The notes under the pieces were generated by a model, which ran no database searches, was not told the origin of the DNA, and saw only the letters and a program-made list of their open reading frames with translations. This document shows positions 45,601 to 55,453 of a stretch of 64,000 nucleotides of DNA, piece after piece (the first letter of the stretch is position 1; each line of letters opens with the position of its first letter). Where the stretch lies: positions 18,980 through 82,979 of the forward strand of contig CAMHUU010000009.1 of the NCBI GenBank assembly GCA_946188395.1, given 5' to 3'. A program made the position numbers and the translations under genes. Source of the stretch: an uncultured Prevotellaceae bacterium (lineage in GTDB: Bacteria > Bacteroidota > Bacteroidia > Bacteroidales > Bacteroidaceae).

Positions 45601-46291
45601 ACGGAACCAGCATTTGCATCAGTTCCTTCATGCCCTCTGAGGCACCCTTCTGAATCTGTTGCACGCGCCCTCCCGCAGAAACGGGATTGGGGTCAATCAG
45701 ATAGACGGGAACGTCAGGACGGGCATAATGGATAAGTCCTGCTGCGGGATAGACCACCAGCGAGGTACCGATGATGATGAAGATGTCTGCCTCACTGACA
45801 GCCTGTGCGGCAGCCTCAATCATGGGTACTGCCTCTCCGAAAAACACGATGAACGGACGCAGCAATGAACCGTCACCTGCTTTGGTTCCAGGCTCTACCT
45901 CACAATTCTCAGGAGTCAGCGTCTGCTGATAGCGAGGGTCATCGGGGTCGTTGCTGGAACAGACCTTCATCAACTCACCATGCAGATGGATGACATTCGT
46001 CGAACCAGCCATTTCATGCAGGTTGTCGACATTCTGGGTCACTACCGTAACTTCGTAATTCTTCTCTAACTCAGCCACCAGTTGGTGGCCCTCATTGGGT
46101 TTTACACCCCAACACTTCTTGCGAAGCATGTTATAGAAATTGGTTACCAACGTAGGATCTGCCAGCCAGCCCTCATGGGTGGCCACCTTCTGAACGGGAT
46201 AGTTTTCCCACAATCCATCGGCATCGCGGAAAGTCTTCAGACCACTCTCCACTGACATGCCTGCACCAGTCAAAACAACAATCTTTTTCAT
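45599..46291 (-). CDS. cobB: NAD-dependent protein deacylase, Sir2 family
   Basis: VVLTGAGMSVESGLKTFRDADGLWENY; TQNVDNLHEMAGSTNVIHLHGEL. Confidence 0.94.
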   Translation of the reverse strand: MKKIVVLTGAGMSVESGLKTFRDADGLWENYPVQKVATHEGWLADPTLVTNFYNMLRKKCWGVKPNEGHQLVAELEKNYEVTVVTQNVDNLHEMAGSTNVIHLHGELMKVCSSNDPDDPRYQQTLTPENCEVEPGTKAGDGSLLRPFIVFFGEAVPMIEAAAQAVSEADIFIIIGTSLVVYPAAGLIHYARPDVPVYLIDPNPVSAGGRVQQIQKGASEGMKELMQMLVP

Positions 46292-46344
46292 AAAATAAGT
46301 GTTAATATGGTGCAAATATACGCTTTTTACATCAAAAGAAATGG

Positions 46345-46388
46345 TCCTTTAACTCCTTTTAACTCCTTTAACTCCTTTAACTCCTTCA
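46345..46388. repeat. 9-nt array (AACTCCTTT family)
   Basis: tcctttaactccttttaactcctttaactcctttaactcctt. Confidence 0.8.
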
Positions 46389-46448
46389 AAAGTTGTACCT
46401 TTGCAGCCGATTTTTCAGAATTACACATTATTAATATAGAGAAAAGAC

Positions 46449-47054
46449 ATGGATAAAGTAAGTTATGCTTTGGGGCTTGGCATTGGTCAGCAGCTGGCAC
46501 AGATGGGAGCCTCAGACTTGAATATCGACGATTTTGCACAGGCCATCAAGGACGTGATTGCCGGTAATCCCCTGCAGGTCAAGCACCAGGACGCACAGCA
46601 GATTGTGCAGGAGTACTTCGCCAAGAAGGAGGAGGTGCTCAATAAGCAGCGTGCTGAGGCTGGCAAGGCCCATAAGGAGGCTGGCGAGAAATACTTGGCT
46701 GAGAATGCCAAGAAGGATGGTGTCATCACCCTGCCCAGTGGACTGCAGTATCAGGTGCTGAAGGAAGGCAACGGCAAGAAGCCTACCGCAAAGGACAGCG
46801 TGAAGTGCCACTACGAGGGTTTCCTCATCGATGGTACGGTGTTCGACAGCAGTGTACAGCGCGGAGAACCCGCTGTATTTGGCTTGCAGCAGGTCATCGC
46901 CGGTTGGACCGAAGGCCTGCAGCTGATGCAGGAAGGTGCCAAGTACCGTTTCTTCATTCCCTATCGCCTGGCCTATGGCGAGGGTGGTGCAGGAGCCTCG
47001 ATTCCTCCCTTCGCAGCACTCATCTTCGACGTGGAATTAATCCAGGTGATGTAA
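46449..47054 (+). CDS. FKBP-type peptidyl-prolyl cis-trans isomerase
   Basis: SVKCHYEGFLIDGTVFDSSVQRGEPAVFGLQQVIAGWTEGLQLMQEGAKYRFFIPYRLAYG. Confidence 0.95.
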   Translation: MDKVSYALGLGIGQQLAQMGASDLNIDDFAQAIKDVIAGNPLQVKHQDAQQIVQEYFAKKEEVLNKQRAEAGKAHKEAGEKYLAENAKKDGVITLPSGLQYQVLKEGNGKKPTAKDSVKCHYEGFLIDGTVFDSSVQRGEPAVFGLQQVIAGWTEGLQLMQEGAKYRFFIPYRLAYGEGGAGASIPPFAALIFDVELIQVM

Positions 47055-47103
47055 CTCCCGAAATAACGCAATTAAAATAATAAATAATTTTTAAAAAACA
47101 ACA

Positions 47104-47985
47104 ATGAAAAAGTTTTCTTTCGCTGCACTTGCAGCAATTTCTGCCGTTATGATGTTTGCATGCGGCAATGGCACTCCCAAGGCAAGCCTGAAGAGTGACA
47201 TCGACACCGTTAGCTATGCTATCGGTATGGCTCAGACACAGGGTCTGAAAGAATACCTCGTGGGTCGTATGGGTATTGACACCACTTACATGGACGAGTT
47301 CATCAAGGGTCTGAACGAAGGCGCCAACGCTGGTGACGACAAGAAGAAGGCCGCTTACTTTGCTGGTATCCAGATTGGTCAGCAGATTTCTAACCAGATG
47401 GTTAAGGGTATCAATCACGAGCTGTTTGGTGAGGATTCTACCAAGACCATCTCTCTGAAGAACTTCATGGCTGGTTTCATCAGCGGAACGACTGGCAAGA
47501 ATGCCATCATGACCGTTGACTCTGCTGCTCAGGTGGCTCAGGATATGATGCGTGCCATCAAGGCTAAGAATATGGAGAAGGAGTTTGGCCCCAACAAGGA
47601 GGCTGGTGAGAAATACCTGGCCGAAAATGCCAAGAAGGAAGGTGTGAAGGTGCTCGATGGTGGCGTACAGTATAAGGTCATCAAGGAGGGTACTGGTGCT
47701 ATGCCTAAGGACACTTCTATGGTGAAGGTTCACTACGAGGGTAAGACCATCGATGGTAAGGTGTTCGACAGCTCTTATCAGCGCGGTCAGCCTGCTGACT
47801 TCCGTGCCAACCAGGTGATTAAGGGTTGGACTGAGGCACTTGTTCACATGCCCGCAGGATCTATCTGGGAGGTTTATATTCCTCAGGAACTGGCTTATGG
47901 CGAGCGCCAGCAGGGTGCTGACATCAAGCCCTTCTCTATGCTGATCTTCAAGATTGAACTGCTCGAAGTAGACGGTAAAAAGTAA
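47104..47985 (+). CDS. FKBP-type peptidyl-prolyl cis-trans isomerase, lipoprotein
   Basis: MMFACGNG lipobox; VHYEGKTIDGKVFDSSYQRGQPADFRANQVIKGWTEAL. Confidence 0.95.
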   Translation: MKKFSFAALAAISAVMMFACGNGTPKASLKSDIDTVSYAIGMAQTQGLKEYLVGRMGIDTTYMDEFIKGLNEGANAGDDKKKAAYFAGIQIGQQISNQMVKGINHELFGEDSTKTISLKNFMAGFISGTTGKNAIMTVDSAAQVAQDMMRAIKAKNMEKEFGPNKEAGEKYLAENAKKEGVKVLDGGVQYKVIKEGTGAMPKDTSMVKVHYEGKTIDGKVFDSSYQRGQPADFRANQVIKGWTEALVHMPAGSIWEVYIPQELAYGERQQGADIKPFSMLIFKIELLEVDGKK

Positions 47986-47993
47986 TTTTGGGG

Positions 47994-48329
47994 ATGCAAG
48001 AGACCAGACAAAACAAAATTGCGCGTCTGCTTCAGAAGGAACTGAGTGTGATCTTTCAGGAGCAGACGCGCTCCTTACATGGAGTGATGGTCAGCGTGAC
48101 GCGTGTCAAAATTTCGCCTGACCTCAGCGTCTGTACGGCCTATCTCAGCATCTTCCCCTCCGAGAAGGCGGACGAACTCATTCAGAATATCACGAAGAAC
48201 GAGAAACAGATTCGTTACGAACTGGGGACGCGTGTGCGCTATCAGTTGCGCATCATTCCCGAACTGCGCTTCTTCATCGATGACTCACTCGACTACATCG
48301 AACGCATCGACGAACTCCTGAAGAAGTAA
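47994..48329 (+). CDS. rbfA: Ribosome-binding factor A
   Basis: MQETRQNKIARLLQKELSVIFQEQ...VSVTRVKISPDLSVCTAYLSIFP...RIIPELRFFIDDSLDYIERIDELL. Confidence 0.93.
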   Translation: MQETRQNKIARLLQKELSVIFQEQTRSLHGVMVSVTRVKISPDLSVCTAYLSIFPSEKADELIQNITKNEKQIRYELGTRVRYQLRIIPELRFFIDDSLDYIERIDELLKK

Positions 48330-48332
48330 TCA

Positions 48333-48369
48333 TACCTCTCACCTCTCACTTCTCACCTCTCACCTCTCA
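48333..48369. repeat. Heptanucleotide array (ACCTCTC family)
   Basis: acctctcacctctcacttctcacctctcacctctc. Confidence 0.9.
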
Positions 48370-49611
48370 ATGACGTCCTTCCCCTTCTACATCGCCCGGC
48401 GGTATCTCTTTTCGAAGAAGTCTACCCACGCCATCAATATCATCAGTGCCATCTCTGTCATCGGGGTGGCAGTGGCTACGATGGCCTTGGTGGTCACGCT
48501 GAGCGTGTTCAACGGGTTTCACGACATGGTGGCGTCGTTTTTTACCCAGATGGACCCTCAACTGAAGGTGACTCCGGTAAAAGGCAAGGCGGCACCAGCC
48601 GATGACCCCATCTTAACCCAGATACGTCAGATGGATGCTGTCGAGGTGGCCACGGAATGTCTCGAGGACCAGGCCTTGGCAGTCTATGGCGATCGCCAAC
48701 TGATGGTCAAGGTCAAGGGTGTGGAGGATAATTTCGACCAGCTGACGCATATTCGTGAGATTCTCGAGGGTGATGGTACCTTTGAACTCCATGCTGCCGA
48801 TATGAACTACGGCATTCCCGGACTGGGCGTGGCTTATCTGCTGGGCATGGGATATACTTACAACAAGCCGCTGAAGATCTATGCCCCTCAGCGTGAGGGA
48901 CAGCTCGATATGGCCAATCCCATGGAGGGCTTTGTCGAGGATGAACTTTTTTCGCCCGGTGTGCTCTTTGCCATGAAGCAGGGAAAGTACGACAAGAACT
49001 ACATCCTCACGAGTATCTATTTCACGCGAAAACTGTTTGCGCAGGATGGCATGCTCTCTTCGTTGGAGCTGCGCCTGAAACCGGGCAGTGATTTCGAAAA
49101 GGTCAAGAAAGAGATGCAGCAGGTGGCTGGTGACCAGTATCTGGTGCGCGACCGCTATGAACAGCAGGAGGACACCTTCCGCATCATGAAAATCGAGAAA
49201 CTCATTGCCTATGTTTTCCTGACCTTTATCCTGATGATAGCGTGTTTCAATATCATCGGTTCACTGTCGATGCTCATCATCGACAAGCGCGACGATGTGG
49301 TGACACTGCGTAACTTAGGGGCTTCCGACAGTCAGATATCACGTATCTTCCTGTTTGAAGGACGCATGATATCCTGCTTGGGAGCGGTGATTGGCATCGT
49401 CATCGGACTCTTGCTCTGCTGGTTGCAACAACAATATGACATTGTCCGCCTAGGGTCTTCCGAAGGCTCTTTCGTGGTCGATGCCTATCCGGTCAGTGTC
49501 CATCCTACGGACATCATCCTGATCTTCATCACTGTCCTGGCAGTGGGATTCCTCAGCGTATGGTATCCCGTACGCTATTTCTCCAAACGTCTGTTGAATC
49601 CTAACAACTAA
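48370..49611 (+). CDS. ABC transporter permease, LolC/LolE-type
   Basis: FYIARRYLFSKKSTHAINIISAISVIGVAVATMALVVTLSVFNGF; FtsX-like C-terminus. Confidence 0.9.
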   Translation: MTSFPFYIARRYLFSKKSTHAINIISAISVIGVAVATMALVVTLSVFNGFHDMVASFFTQMDPQLKVTPVKGKAAPADDPILTQIRQMDAVEVATECLEDQALAVYGDRQLMVKVKGVEDNFDQLTHIREILEGDGTFELHAADMNYGIPGLGVAYLLGMGYTYNKPLKIYAPQREGQLDMANPMEGFVEDELFSPGVLFAMKQGKYDKNYILTSIYFTRKLFAQDGMLSSLELRLKPGSDFEKVKKEMQQVAGDQYLVRDRYEQQEDTFRIMKIEKLIAYVFLTFILMIACFNIIGSLSMLIIDKRDDVVTLRNLGASDSQISRIFLFEGRMISCLGAVIGIVIGLLLCWLQQQYDIVRLGSSEGSFVVDAYPVSVHPTDIILIFITVLAVGFLSVWYPVRYFSKRLLNPNN

Positions 49612-49620
49612 TCTGGGGAT

Positions 49621-51588
49621 TCAAGGCACCAGCCTGTTGTCTATCATACGGTTCATATATTGCTGTATGATAGCCTTCAGCTCACGCTCCATCTCACTCA
49701 TCTTACCTCTCACCTCTAACCTCTCACCTCTAACATCTGACATCATCCGGTAGTCATCCAGTCGATACAGGCCAATAGTGTGCTCGCCATCAAACTGGAG
49801 CACATAGTCACCCTTGCAATACTGATAGATGCCATCCAGGTAGTTTACAGCCCAGGTGTCCTTGGCAGGGGTGTTCAACAGGTCACAACCGAAAGCCATA
49901 TAGGGCTTGTCATACCCCACCATACCTAAAATAGTGGGAAGAATATCTGTCTGTTGGGCAATGCCTTCGTGAATGCCTGGCGTCAGCTGACCACTGGGGT
50001 CGTAGAGGATGATCGAGGTACTGAACTGATTGATGGCGCTCTTGTATTCTGCATGGTTGCTGGCATTGGTATGGTCACCAGTCAACACGAAGATGGTATT
50101 CTTAAACCACGGCTCTTTGCTGGCTTCGGCAAAGAAGCGCCGCAGGGCATGGTCGGTATAGCGGATACACTTATGGATGGGCATCTCCTCTTCGCGGAAC
50201 ACATCCTTGTACTGCTCGGGCACATGGAACGGATGATGACTGGTCAGCGTAAACAGGGTGGTCATAAAGGGCTCCTTCATGTCATTCATCTTCATGCGGA
50301 AATACTGCATGAAAGGCTCATCCCAGATGCCCCACCAGTTGTCGTAGGCTGCACGTCCCTCTGTGCGGGGGTCTGCCTCGAAGTCCTCCTGACTCCAGGC
50401 ATGCTGAAAACCAGTGGCCTTGGTGAATCCCTGGAAACCTAAACTCGATGCCGGGGCACCATGGAAGAAGGCTGTCTCGTAGCCCAGACTGTCTAGACAC
50501 GCTGCCAAACCACTCAGACGATTGGTGGCATGCGAGGCAGCGACAAACGACTCTGCAAACATAGGTAGTCCCGACAGGGCCGAAGGCATGGCATCAATGC
50601 TGGCCCTGCCATTGGCATAGCTATAGCGCCAGGTGACGGCAGCATGGTCGATGAGTGAGTCTAAAAACTCCGTATAACCCTTGTAGCCAGGTAGCATCTC
50701 GCGGTTCAGACTACCAAAATATTCGCGACCAAAACTCTCCAGGAAAATGACGACCACATTTTTCCTCTCCCCATCATCCCTACCATCCCTACTTAACCTA
50801 CTCTCCCTACCACCATCATGTATCGGACTATAGATACTCTCCAGTTCTTGTTCGTCGGTAAAGAATGCCGGTCTGTGGTAGGAGTTCTTGCCGATGGTAC
50901 GCAACATAGAGAAGGGCGTATTCAGAATCAACGAGGCATCGTTGGGACGGATAATAAACTGGTTGGCAGTACTGATCTTGATGGGGCGGTTGTCCCATAA
51001 TCCTCCTCGCATACCTGCCCAGCATAGATAGGCAGCGATGAGCAGCGAGCATGTCTGCACCAGATAGTAGCGCCCCTGTGACCGTACTTGTGGCTTGGGG
51101 GTGCGATAGCATTTGTACAGGAACACCATCAGCACGATGAATAGCAATACCAGATACCAGTGGCGCAGGAATTCATAGCCTACGATGGTACCCAGTTTGT
51201 CGTCTCCGCCAAACTCACTGAAGAAAGCGATGGTGGTGCGACGGGCTGTATATTGGAAATACACGGAGTCGCCTAAGTTCATGGCCAGTCCCAAACCATT
51301 GACCACCACATAAAGCCATTTGCAGATGTGTTGCCAGCGTACGGTTTCTTTCAGGTGTAAGGGCAGGAAGACCATCAGCACATATAGCGCATTGGTATAG
51401 GCGATAGCCGAGGTGTCGAAATAAAGCCCTCCTACGACGATGCTCCAGGCCTGAAGGGAAAAGACATGCTCATAGGTGCTCAGGTTTTCCAGCAGGAAAG
51501 CCAGTCGCGTCACCCCGTAGGCAATATATAGCAATAGCAGGTTGAGCATTACTGCCCCCAGCACCGCAATAGTCCTTTTATCCCTCAT
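49621..51588 (-). CDS. LTA synthase-like membrane sulfatase/phosphotransferase (1 of 3)
   Basis: N-terminal TMs; VVVIFLESFGREYFGSLN; GDHTNASNHAEYKSAINQFSTSIILYDP. Confidence 0.9.
   Translation of the reverse strand: MRDKRTIAVLGAVMLNLLLLYIAYGVTRLAFLLENLSTYEHVFSLQAWSIVVGGLYFDTSAIAYTNALYVLMVFLPLHLKETVRWQHICKWLYVVVNGLGLAMNLGDSVYFQYTARRTTIAFFSEFGGDDKLGTIVGYEFLRHWYLVLLFIVLMVFLYKCYRTPKPQVRSQGRYYLVQTCSLLIAAYLCWAGMRGGLWDNRPIKISTANQFIIRPNDASLILNTPFSMLRTIGKNSYHRPAFFTDEQELESIYSPIHDGGRESRLSRDGRDDGERKNVVVIFLESFGREYFGSLNREMLPGYKGYTEFLDSLIDHAAVTWRYSYANGRASIDAMPSALSGLPMFAESFVAASHATNRLSGLAACLDSLGYETAFFHGAPASSLGFQGFTKATGFQHAWSQEDFEADPRTEGRAAYDNWWGIWDEPFMQYFRMKMNDMKEPFMTTLFTLTSHHPFHVPEQYKDVFREEEMPIHKCIRYTDHALRRFFAEASKEPWFKNTIFVLTGDHTNASNHAEYKSAINQFSTSIILYDPSGQLTPGIHEGIAQQTDILPTILGMVGYDKPYMAFGCDLLNTPAKDTWAVNYLDGIYQYCKGDYVLQFDGEHTIGLYRLDDYRMMSDVRGERLEVRGKMSEMERELKAIIQQYMNRMIDNRLVP
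49700..49740. repeat. Heptanucleotide array (ACCTCTC family) in sulfatase 1 C-terminus
   Basis: catcttacctctcacctctaacctctcacctctaacatctg, - strand DVRGERLEVRGKM. Confidence 0.85.
50770..50812. repeat. CCCTACCAT-type array within sulfatase 1
   Basis: catcatccctaccatccctacttaacctactctccctacc, - strand GRESRLSRDGRDD. Confidence 0.65.
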
Positions 51589-51634
51589 CTCTTAATTCTT
51601 ATCTCTTAATTCTTAATTCTTAATTCTCAACCTG
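51586..51634. repeat. Heptanucleotide array (AATTCTT family)
   Basis: ctcttaattcttatctcttaattcttaattcttaattctc. Confidence 0.85.
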
Positions 51635-53613
51635 TCCTCTGTCATTCGCTCCATATACTGTTGGATGATAGCCTTCAGCTCGCGCTCCATCTGACTTCTC
51701 ACCTCTAACCTCTCACCTCTTCCCTCTAACTTCTTACCTCTTCCCTCTGACATCAAATTGTCTTTCATCAGCGAGTCGCTGAGGGCATACAGACCGATAC
51801 TCTTCTGCCCGTCGAACTGTAGCACATGCTCGTGCTTCACATACTGATAGATGCCATTCATATAGTTCACAGCCCAGGTGTCCTCTGCAGGGGTGTTCAG
51901 CAGGTCGATGCCAAAGGCAAAGTAGGGCTTGTCGTAGTTCAGCATCCCCATCACTGTAGGCAGAATATCAATCTGCTGGGCAATCTTGTCCTGCATCTCA
52001 GGCTCTCGACCGGGCTCATATATAATAATAGGTGAACAGAACCCGCCCAAGTCGGTCTGGTAGTATTCGTGGTCCGAGAGGTTGGTATGGTCGCTGGTCA
52101 GCACAAAGATGGTGTTCTTAAACCATGGCTCCTTGCTGACCTTCTGGAAGAACTTGCCAATGGCCATGTCGGTATAGCGGATGCACTTATGGATGATGAT
52201 ACCCTCCTCGGGATAGACCTGCTCGTATTGCTGGGGAATGACATAGGGATGGTGCGACGAGGCAGTAAAGACGGCCGTCATAAAGGGCTCTTTCATCTCC
52301 GACATCTTGGTGGCATAGTATTGCAGGAAGGGCTCGTCCCAAATGGCCCACATGCCGTCAAAGTCGTCATCACCTCCAAAACGCTTGTCGGCATCATAGT
52401 CCTCGCGACCGTAGTATTCCTGGAAACCAGTACTGCGGGCAAAGGCCATAAAACCCATCGAACCCCGTTGGGCACCATGGAAGAAGGCGGTCTGGTAGCC
52501 TTCATCTGCCAATAGCGAGGCAATACCACTGACATGGTTCATCGAGGCTGGCGTCAGGAAGAAGGGCTCTACGAACATGGGAATGCTCGACAGAATAGAA
52601 GGCATGCCATCGATGCTCTTGCGGCCATTACAATACGAATGGGTAAAGGTGATGCTCTTGCTGATAAGCGAGTCGACACAAGGCGTATAGCCTTGATAGT
52701 GCCCTTGGTCTAACGATCGGTTCAGCGCTCCGATGTATTCGCGACCGAAACTCTCGACAATCAGAACCACCACGTTCTTCTTCGTAAAGGTCGTGTCATG
52801 GACCGTACTGTCATTGGGATAATGCTCGGGGTTATAGATGCTTTTCAGCTCCTGCGGGTCGGAATAATATTCAGGCACCACAAAGACGGCCTTGCCAATG
52901 GTCCTGTAGAGCGAGAACGGGGTGTTCAGCACCAAGGCTGCTTCCACAGGACGGTTAGCATATTGGTTGGCATTGCTAATAGTGATGGGACGCACGGCAG
53001 TAGTAAACCCTCCGCGAATACCTGCCACCACAAAGGGTGCTAATGCTACGAGCGAAAGGAGTGTCGCCAGACTATAGTGCCACCAGCGGAAGTCTCCCTT
53101 GCGCAGGGTGGTGTCGCGATACAGCTTATAGAGGGCCCACATGATGAGGGCGAAAAGCACCAGCAGATAGGCATGGCGCAGTGTCTCTGTCAGGAAGATA
53201 AATCCCAAGTTGCCTTCGTTCGAGAACTCGCTGAATATCGTGGTGGTCGTACGCCTCATGGTATAGCGGAAATACACGGCATCACACAGGTTGACCGCCA
53301 GGGCCAGTCCATTGACAATCAGATAGAACCAACGACACAACAGGCGGTAGGGCCTCGTCTCCTTCCCATGCCAGGGCAGAAGCATCAGCACGATATATGG
53401 GATGTTGGTGACCAGAATGGCACTGGTGTCAAACACCAGTCCTCCTGCCAGCATCTCCATCAGGTGACTGGTGGTCAGCCCCTGTTCGAAATAACTGTAG
53501 TTCACCAGCAGATAGACCACGCGGGCCAGCTGGTAGACGATAAACAGCAACAACAGGTTGTACAGCGTTGTTGCCAATGGCGTCAGGAGTCGTAATGGTC
53601 GGGAATTCATCAT
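51613..53613 (-). CDS. LTA synthase-like membrane sulfatase/phosphotransferase (2 of 3)
   Basis: VVVLIVESFGREYIGALNRS; FVLTSDHTNLSDHEYYQTDLGGFCSPIIIYEPG. Confidence 0.9.
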   Translation of the reverse strand: MMNSRPLRLLTPLATTLYNLLLLFIVYQLARVVYLLVNYSYFEQGLTTSHLMEMLAGGLVFDTSAILVTNIPYIVLMLLPWHGKETRPYRLLCRWFYLIVNGLALAVNLCDAVYFRYTMRRTTTTIFSEFSNEGNLGFIFLTETLRHAYLLVLFALIMWALYKLYRDTTLRKGDFRWWHYSLATLLSLVALAPFVVAGIRGGFTTAVRPITISNANQYANRPVEAALVLNTPFSLYRTIGKAVFVVPEYYSDPQELKSIYNPEHYPNDSTVHDTTFTKKNVVVLIVESFGREYIGALNRSLDQGHYQGYTPCVDSLISKSITFTHSYCNGRKSIDGMPSILSSIPMFVEPFFLTPASMNHVSGIASLLADEGYQTAFFHGAQRGSMGFMAFARSTGFQEYYGREDYDADKRFGGDDDFDGMWAIWDEPFLQYYATKMSEMKEPFMTAVFTASSHHPYVIPQQYEQVYPEEGIIIHKCIRYTDMAIGKFFQKVSKEPWFKNTIFVLTSDHTNLSDHEYYQTDLGGFCSPIIIYEPGREPEMQDKIAQQIDILPTVMGMLNYDKPYFAFGIDLLNTPAEDTWAVNYMNGIYQYVKHEHVLQFDGQKSIGLYALSDSLMKDNLMSEGRGKKLEGRGERLEVRSQMERELKAIIQQYMERMTEDRLRIKN
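51690..51762. repeat. Heptanucleotide array (ACCTCTC/CCCTCTA) in sulfatase 2 C-terminus
   Basis: cttctcacctctaacctctcacctcttccctctaacttcttacctcttccctctgac, - strand SEGRGKKLEGRGERLEVRS. Confidence 0.85.
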
Positions 53614-53620
53614 ACGCGCT

Positions 53621-55447
53621 CTACTTGGTGGTTCCTAATTGGTTGATATGCTGCGAGGCAGTCTGCAAAATGGCCATGCCCTTTCTGATAAGCCCCTGGC
53701 CATCGCTGCTCTTGTCGACAATGAGCCGGTTGGCATTCAGGTCGTACACGGCAAACCCGGTACTGTCCTTCATCGTAATACCGTTATTATAGGTATGGGT
53801 GGCGAATGGGTAGCGGTAGTTGCTGCTCAGCACGTCACGACTGAACATATAGTCGTCGTGCCTGATGCCCAACTGTCCCAACAAGGTGGCAGGCAGGTCG
53901 GTCTGGTTACAGATCTGTTCGATACGCCGCGGCTCTTTGATGGCGCCTCCCAACCACAGCATGGGCACATGGTCGTGCTCCTCGTGGTCTTCATCCACTC
54001 CGAAGTAGGTGTAGCCATGGTCGGGCAACAGCACAATGAGCAGGTTGTCCCACTGGGGGGTCTGCCTGACCTTGCTGATGAAGTCGCCCAGACAACCATC
54101 CAAATAGTTGAAGGCGTTGGGTATCTCGTCCTTCAACCGGTGGGTAGGCACATCCCACGGCTCATGGCTCGACAGGGTTGAATAGCCGATGAGATAGTGG
54201 CTATCGGCATCAAACCTTGTGACCTCATCATACAGGGTGGCAAAGGTGATGTCATCGCGAACACCCCATTTGGCACTATTCTGCTCCTCGGCAGCATAGT
54301 CTTTCATCCACACGAAACGTTCAAAACCGATGGTCACCAGATAGCTGCGCATATTGGTGAAGTTAATGTCTCCGCCATACAGGTAGCTGGTCTTATAGCC
54401 CTCCTGCAGCAGCGACTTGGCCATGCCAGGCAGGAAACGGCTCTTGGTAGGCATCTTCATGACCGACGAACGTGGAAACGAGGGATACCCGCTCCACGTA
54501 CATAGTGTACCTCTGTCGGTACGATATGAATTGGCATAGCAGTTGGCAAAATACACGCCCTCATTGACCAACTGGTTCAGGTGGGGCATGATGTCCTTGC
54601 GCCCGCCAATATCCTCGGTAAAGATGCCCCCACAGCTCTCCAGCAGGATGACGATGATGTTGGGGCGCTCACTGCGCAGCACACTGTCCACAGCCACACT
54701 CTCGGTAGGGTAGAGACCCTCTATCAGCTGGGCACGTTCCGATTCCTCCATAAACGGATAGTCGGGTACCTCATTGGCATCATGCTCTAACGATGCCAGG
54801 AAGTTAAACACGGGATTGACGGCAGCATGATTCAGAAAGGTGGTCTGCGAATAGTACACCTGTCCGATGTTGGTGGTCGACTCACTCACCCCCCCTCTGA
54901 TACCAATCACGATGAGGGGAATGCACACCAAGGCTCCCACAGTCCCTGCCAGACGATGGCGGGTGGGGGTGAAGTGCATCGGAGGACGCATATAACCTAA
55001 CCAGATAAGGAGGGCGACGACCACGAGGATGATGAGTCTCACCAACAGATAACCTGTCGACACACTGGCCATGGCCTCGGTGGGTGTCGTGAGGTATTGC
55101 AGACACGAACTGTCCAACTTATAGTTCCAGAAGGGATACAGGCTGGTATCAGCCACAAAGGCCAAGGCAAAGGCAATGGCGATGAGAACAAAATAGCCCC
55201 TGCTGATGGTGGCGAGCACCCGGTGTGTCCACCACAGACTGACAACAGCCAACAGGAAAGGTACAATCAGGAAATAGAGTGCCGTGCTCAGGTCGAGTGT
55301 CAGTCCATGACCGATAACCTCCCACACATCACCCACACCAAACGCATGCCCTTCCCTGCAGCCAACCATAAAACCCACCTTGGCGATGATGAATATCATC
55401 ACCGTCCACCCATAGGTCTTAATCAGGTATAGCACTCGCTCTTTCAT
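53621..55447 (-). CDS. LTA synthase-like membrane sulfatase/phosphotransferase (3 of 3)
   Basis: NIIVILLESCGGIFTEDIGG; LIVLLPDHGYTYFGVDEDHEEHDHVPMLWLGG. Confidence 0.9.
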   Translation of the reverse strand: MKERVLYLIKTYGWTVMIFIIAKVGFMVGCREGHAFGVGDVWEVIGHGLTLDLSTALYFLIVPFLLAVVSLWWTHRVLATISRGYFVLIAIAFALAFVADTSLYPFWNYKLDSSCLQYLTTPTEAMASVSTGYLLVRLIILVVVALLIWLGYMRPPMHFTPTRHRLAGTVGALVCIPLIVIGIRGGVSESTTNIGQVYYSQTTFLNHAAVNPVFNFLASLEHDANEVPDYPFMEESERAQLIEGLYPTESVAVDSVLRSERPNIIVILLESCGGIFTEDIGGRKDIMPHLNQLVNEGVYFANCYANSYRTDRGTLCTWSGYPSFPRSSVMKMPTKSRFLPGMAKSLLQEGYKTSYLYGGDINFTNMRSYLVTIGFERFVWMKDYAAEEQNSAKWGVRDDITFATLYDEVTRFDADSHYLIGYSTLSSHEPWDVPTHRLKDEIPNAFNYLDGCLGDFISKVRQTPQWDNLLIVLLPDHGYTYFGVDEDHEEHDHVPMLWLGGAIKEPRRIEQICNQTDLPATLLGQLGIRHDDYMFSRDVLSSNYRYPFATHTYNNGITMKDSTGFAVYDLNANRLIVDKSSDGQGLIRKGMAILQTASQHINQLGTTK

Positions 55448-55453
55448 GTTAAC

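Noticed and set aside
48333-48369. Tandem arrays considered as CRISPR
   Set aside because: Units are 7-9 nt with no spacers; no cas genes in the window.
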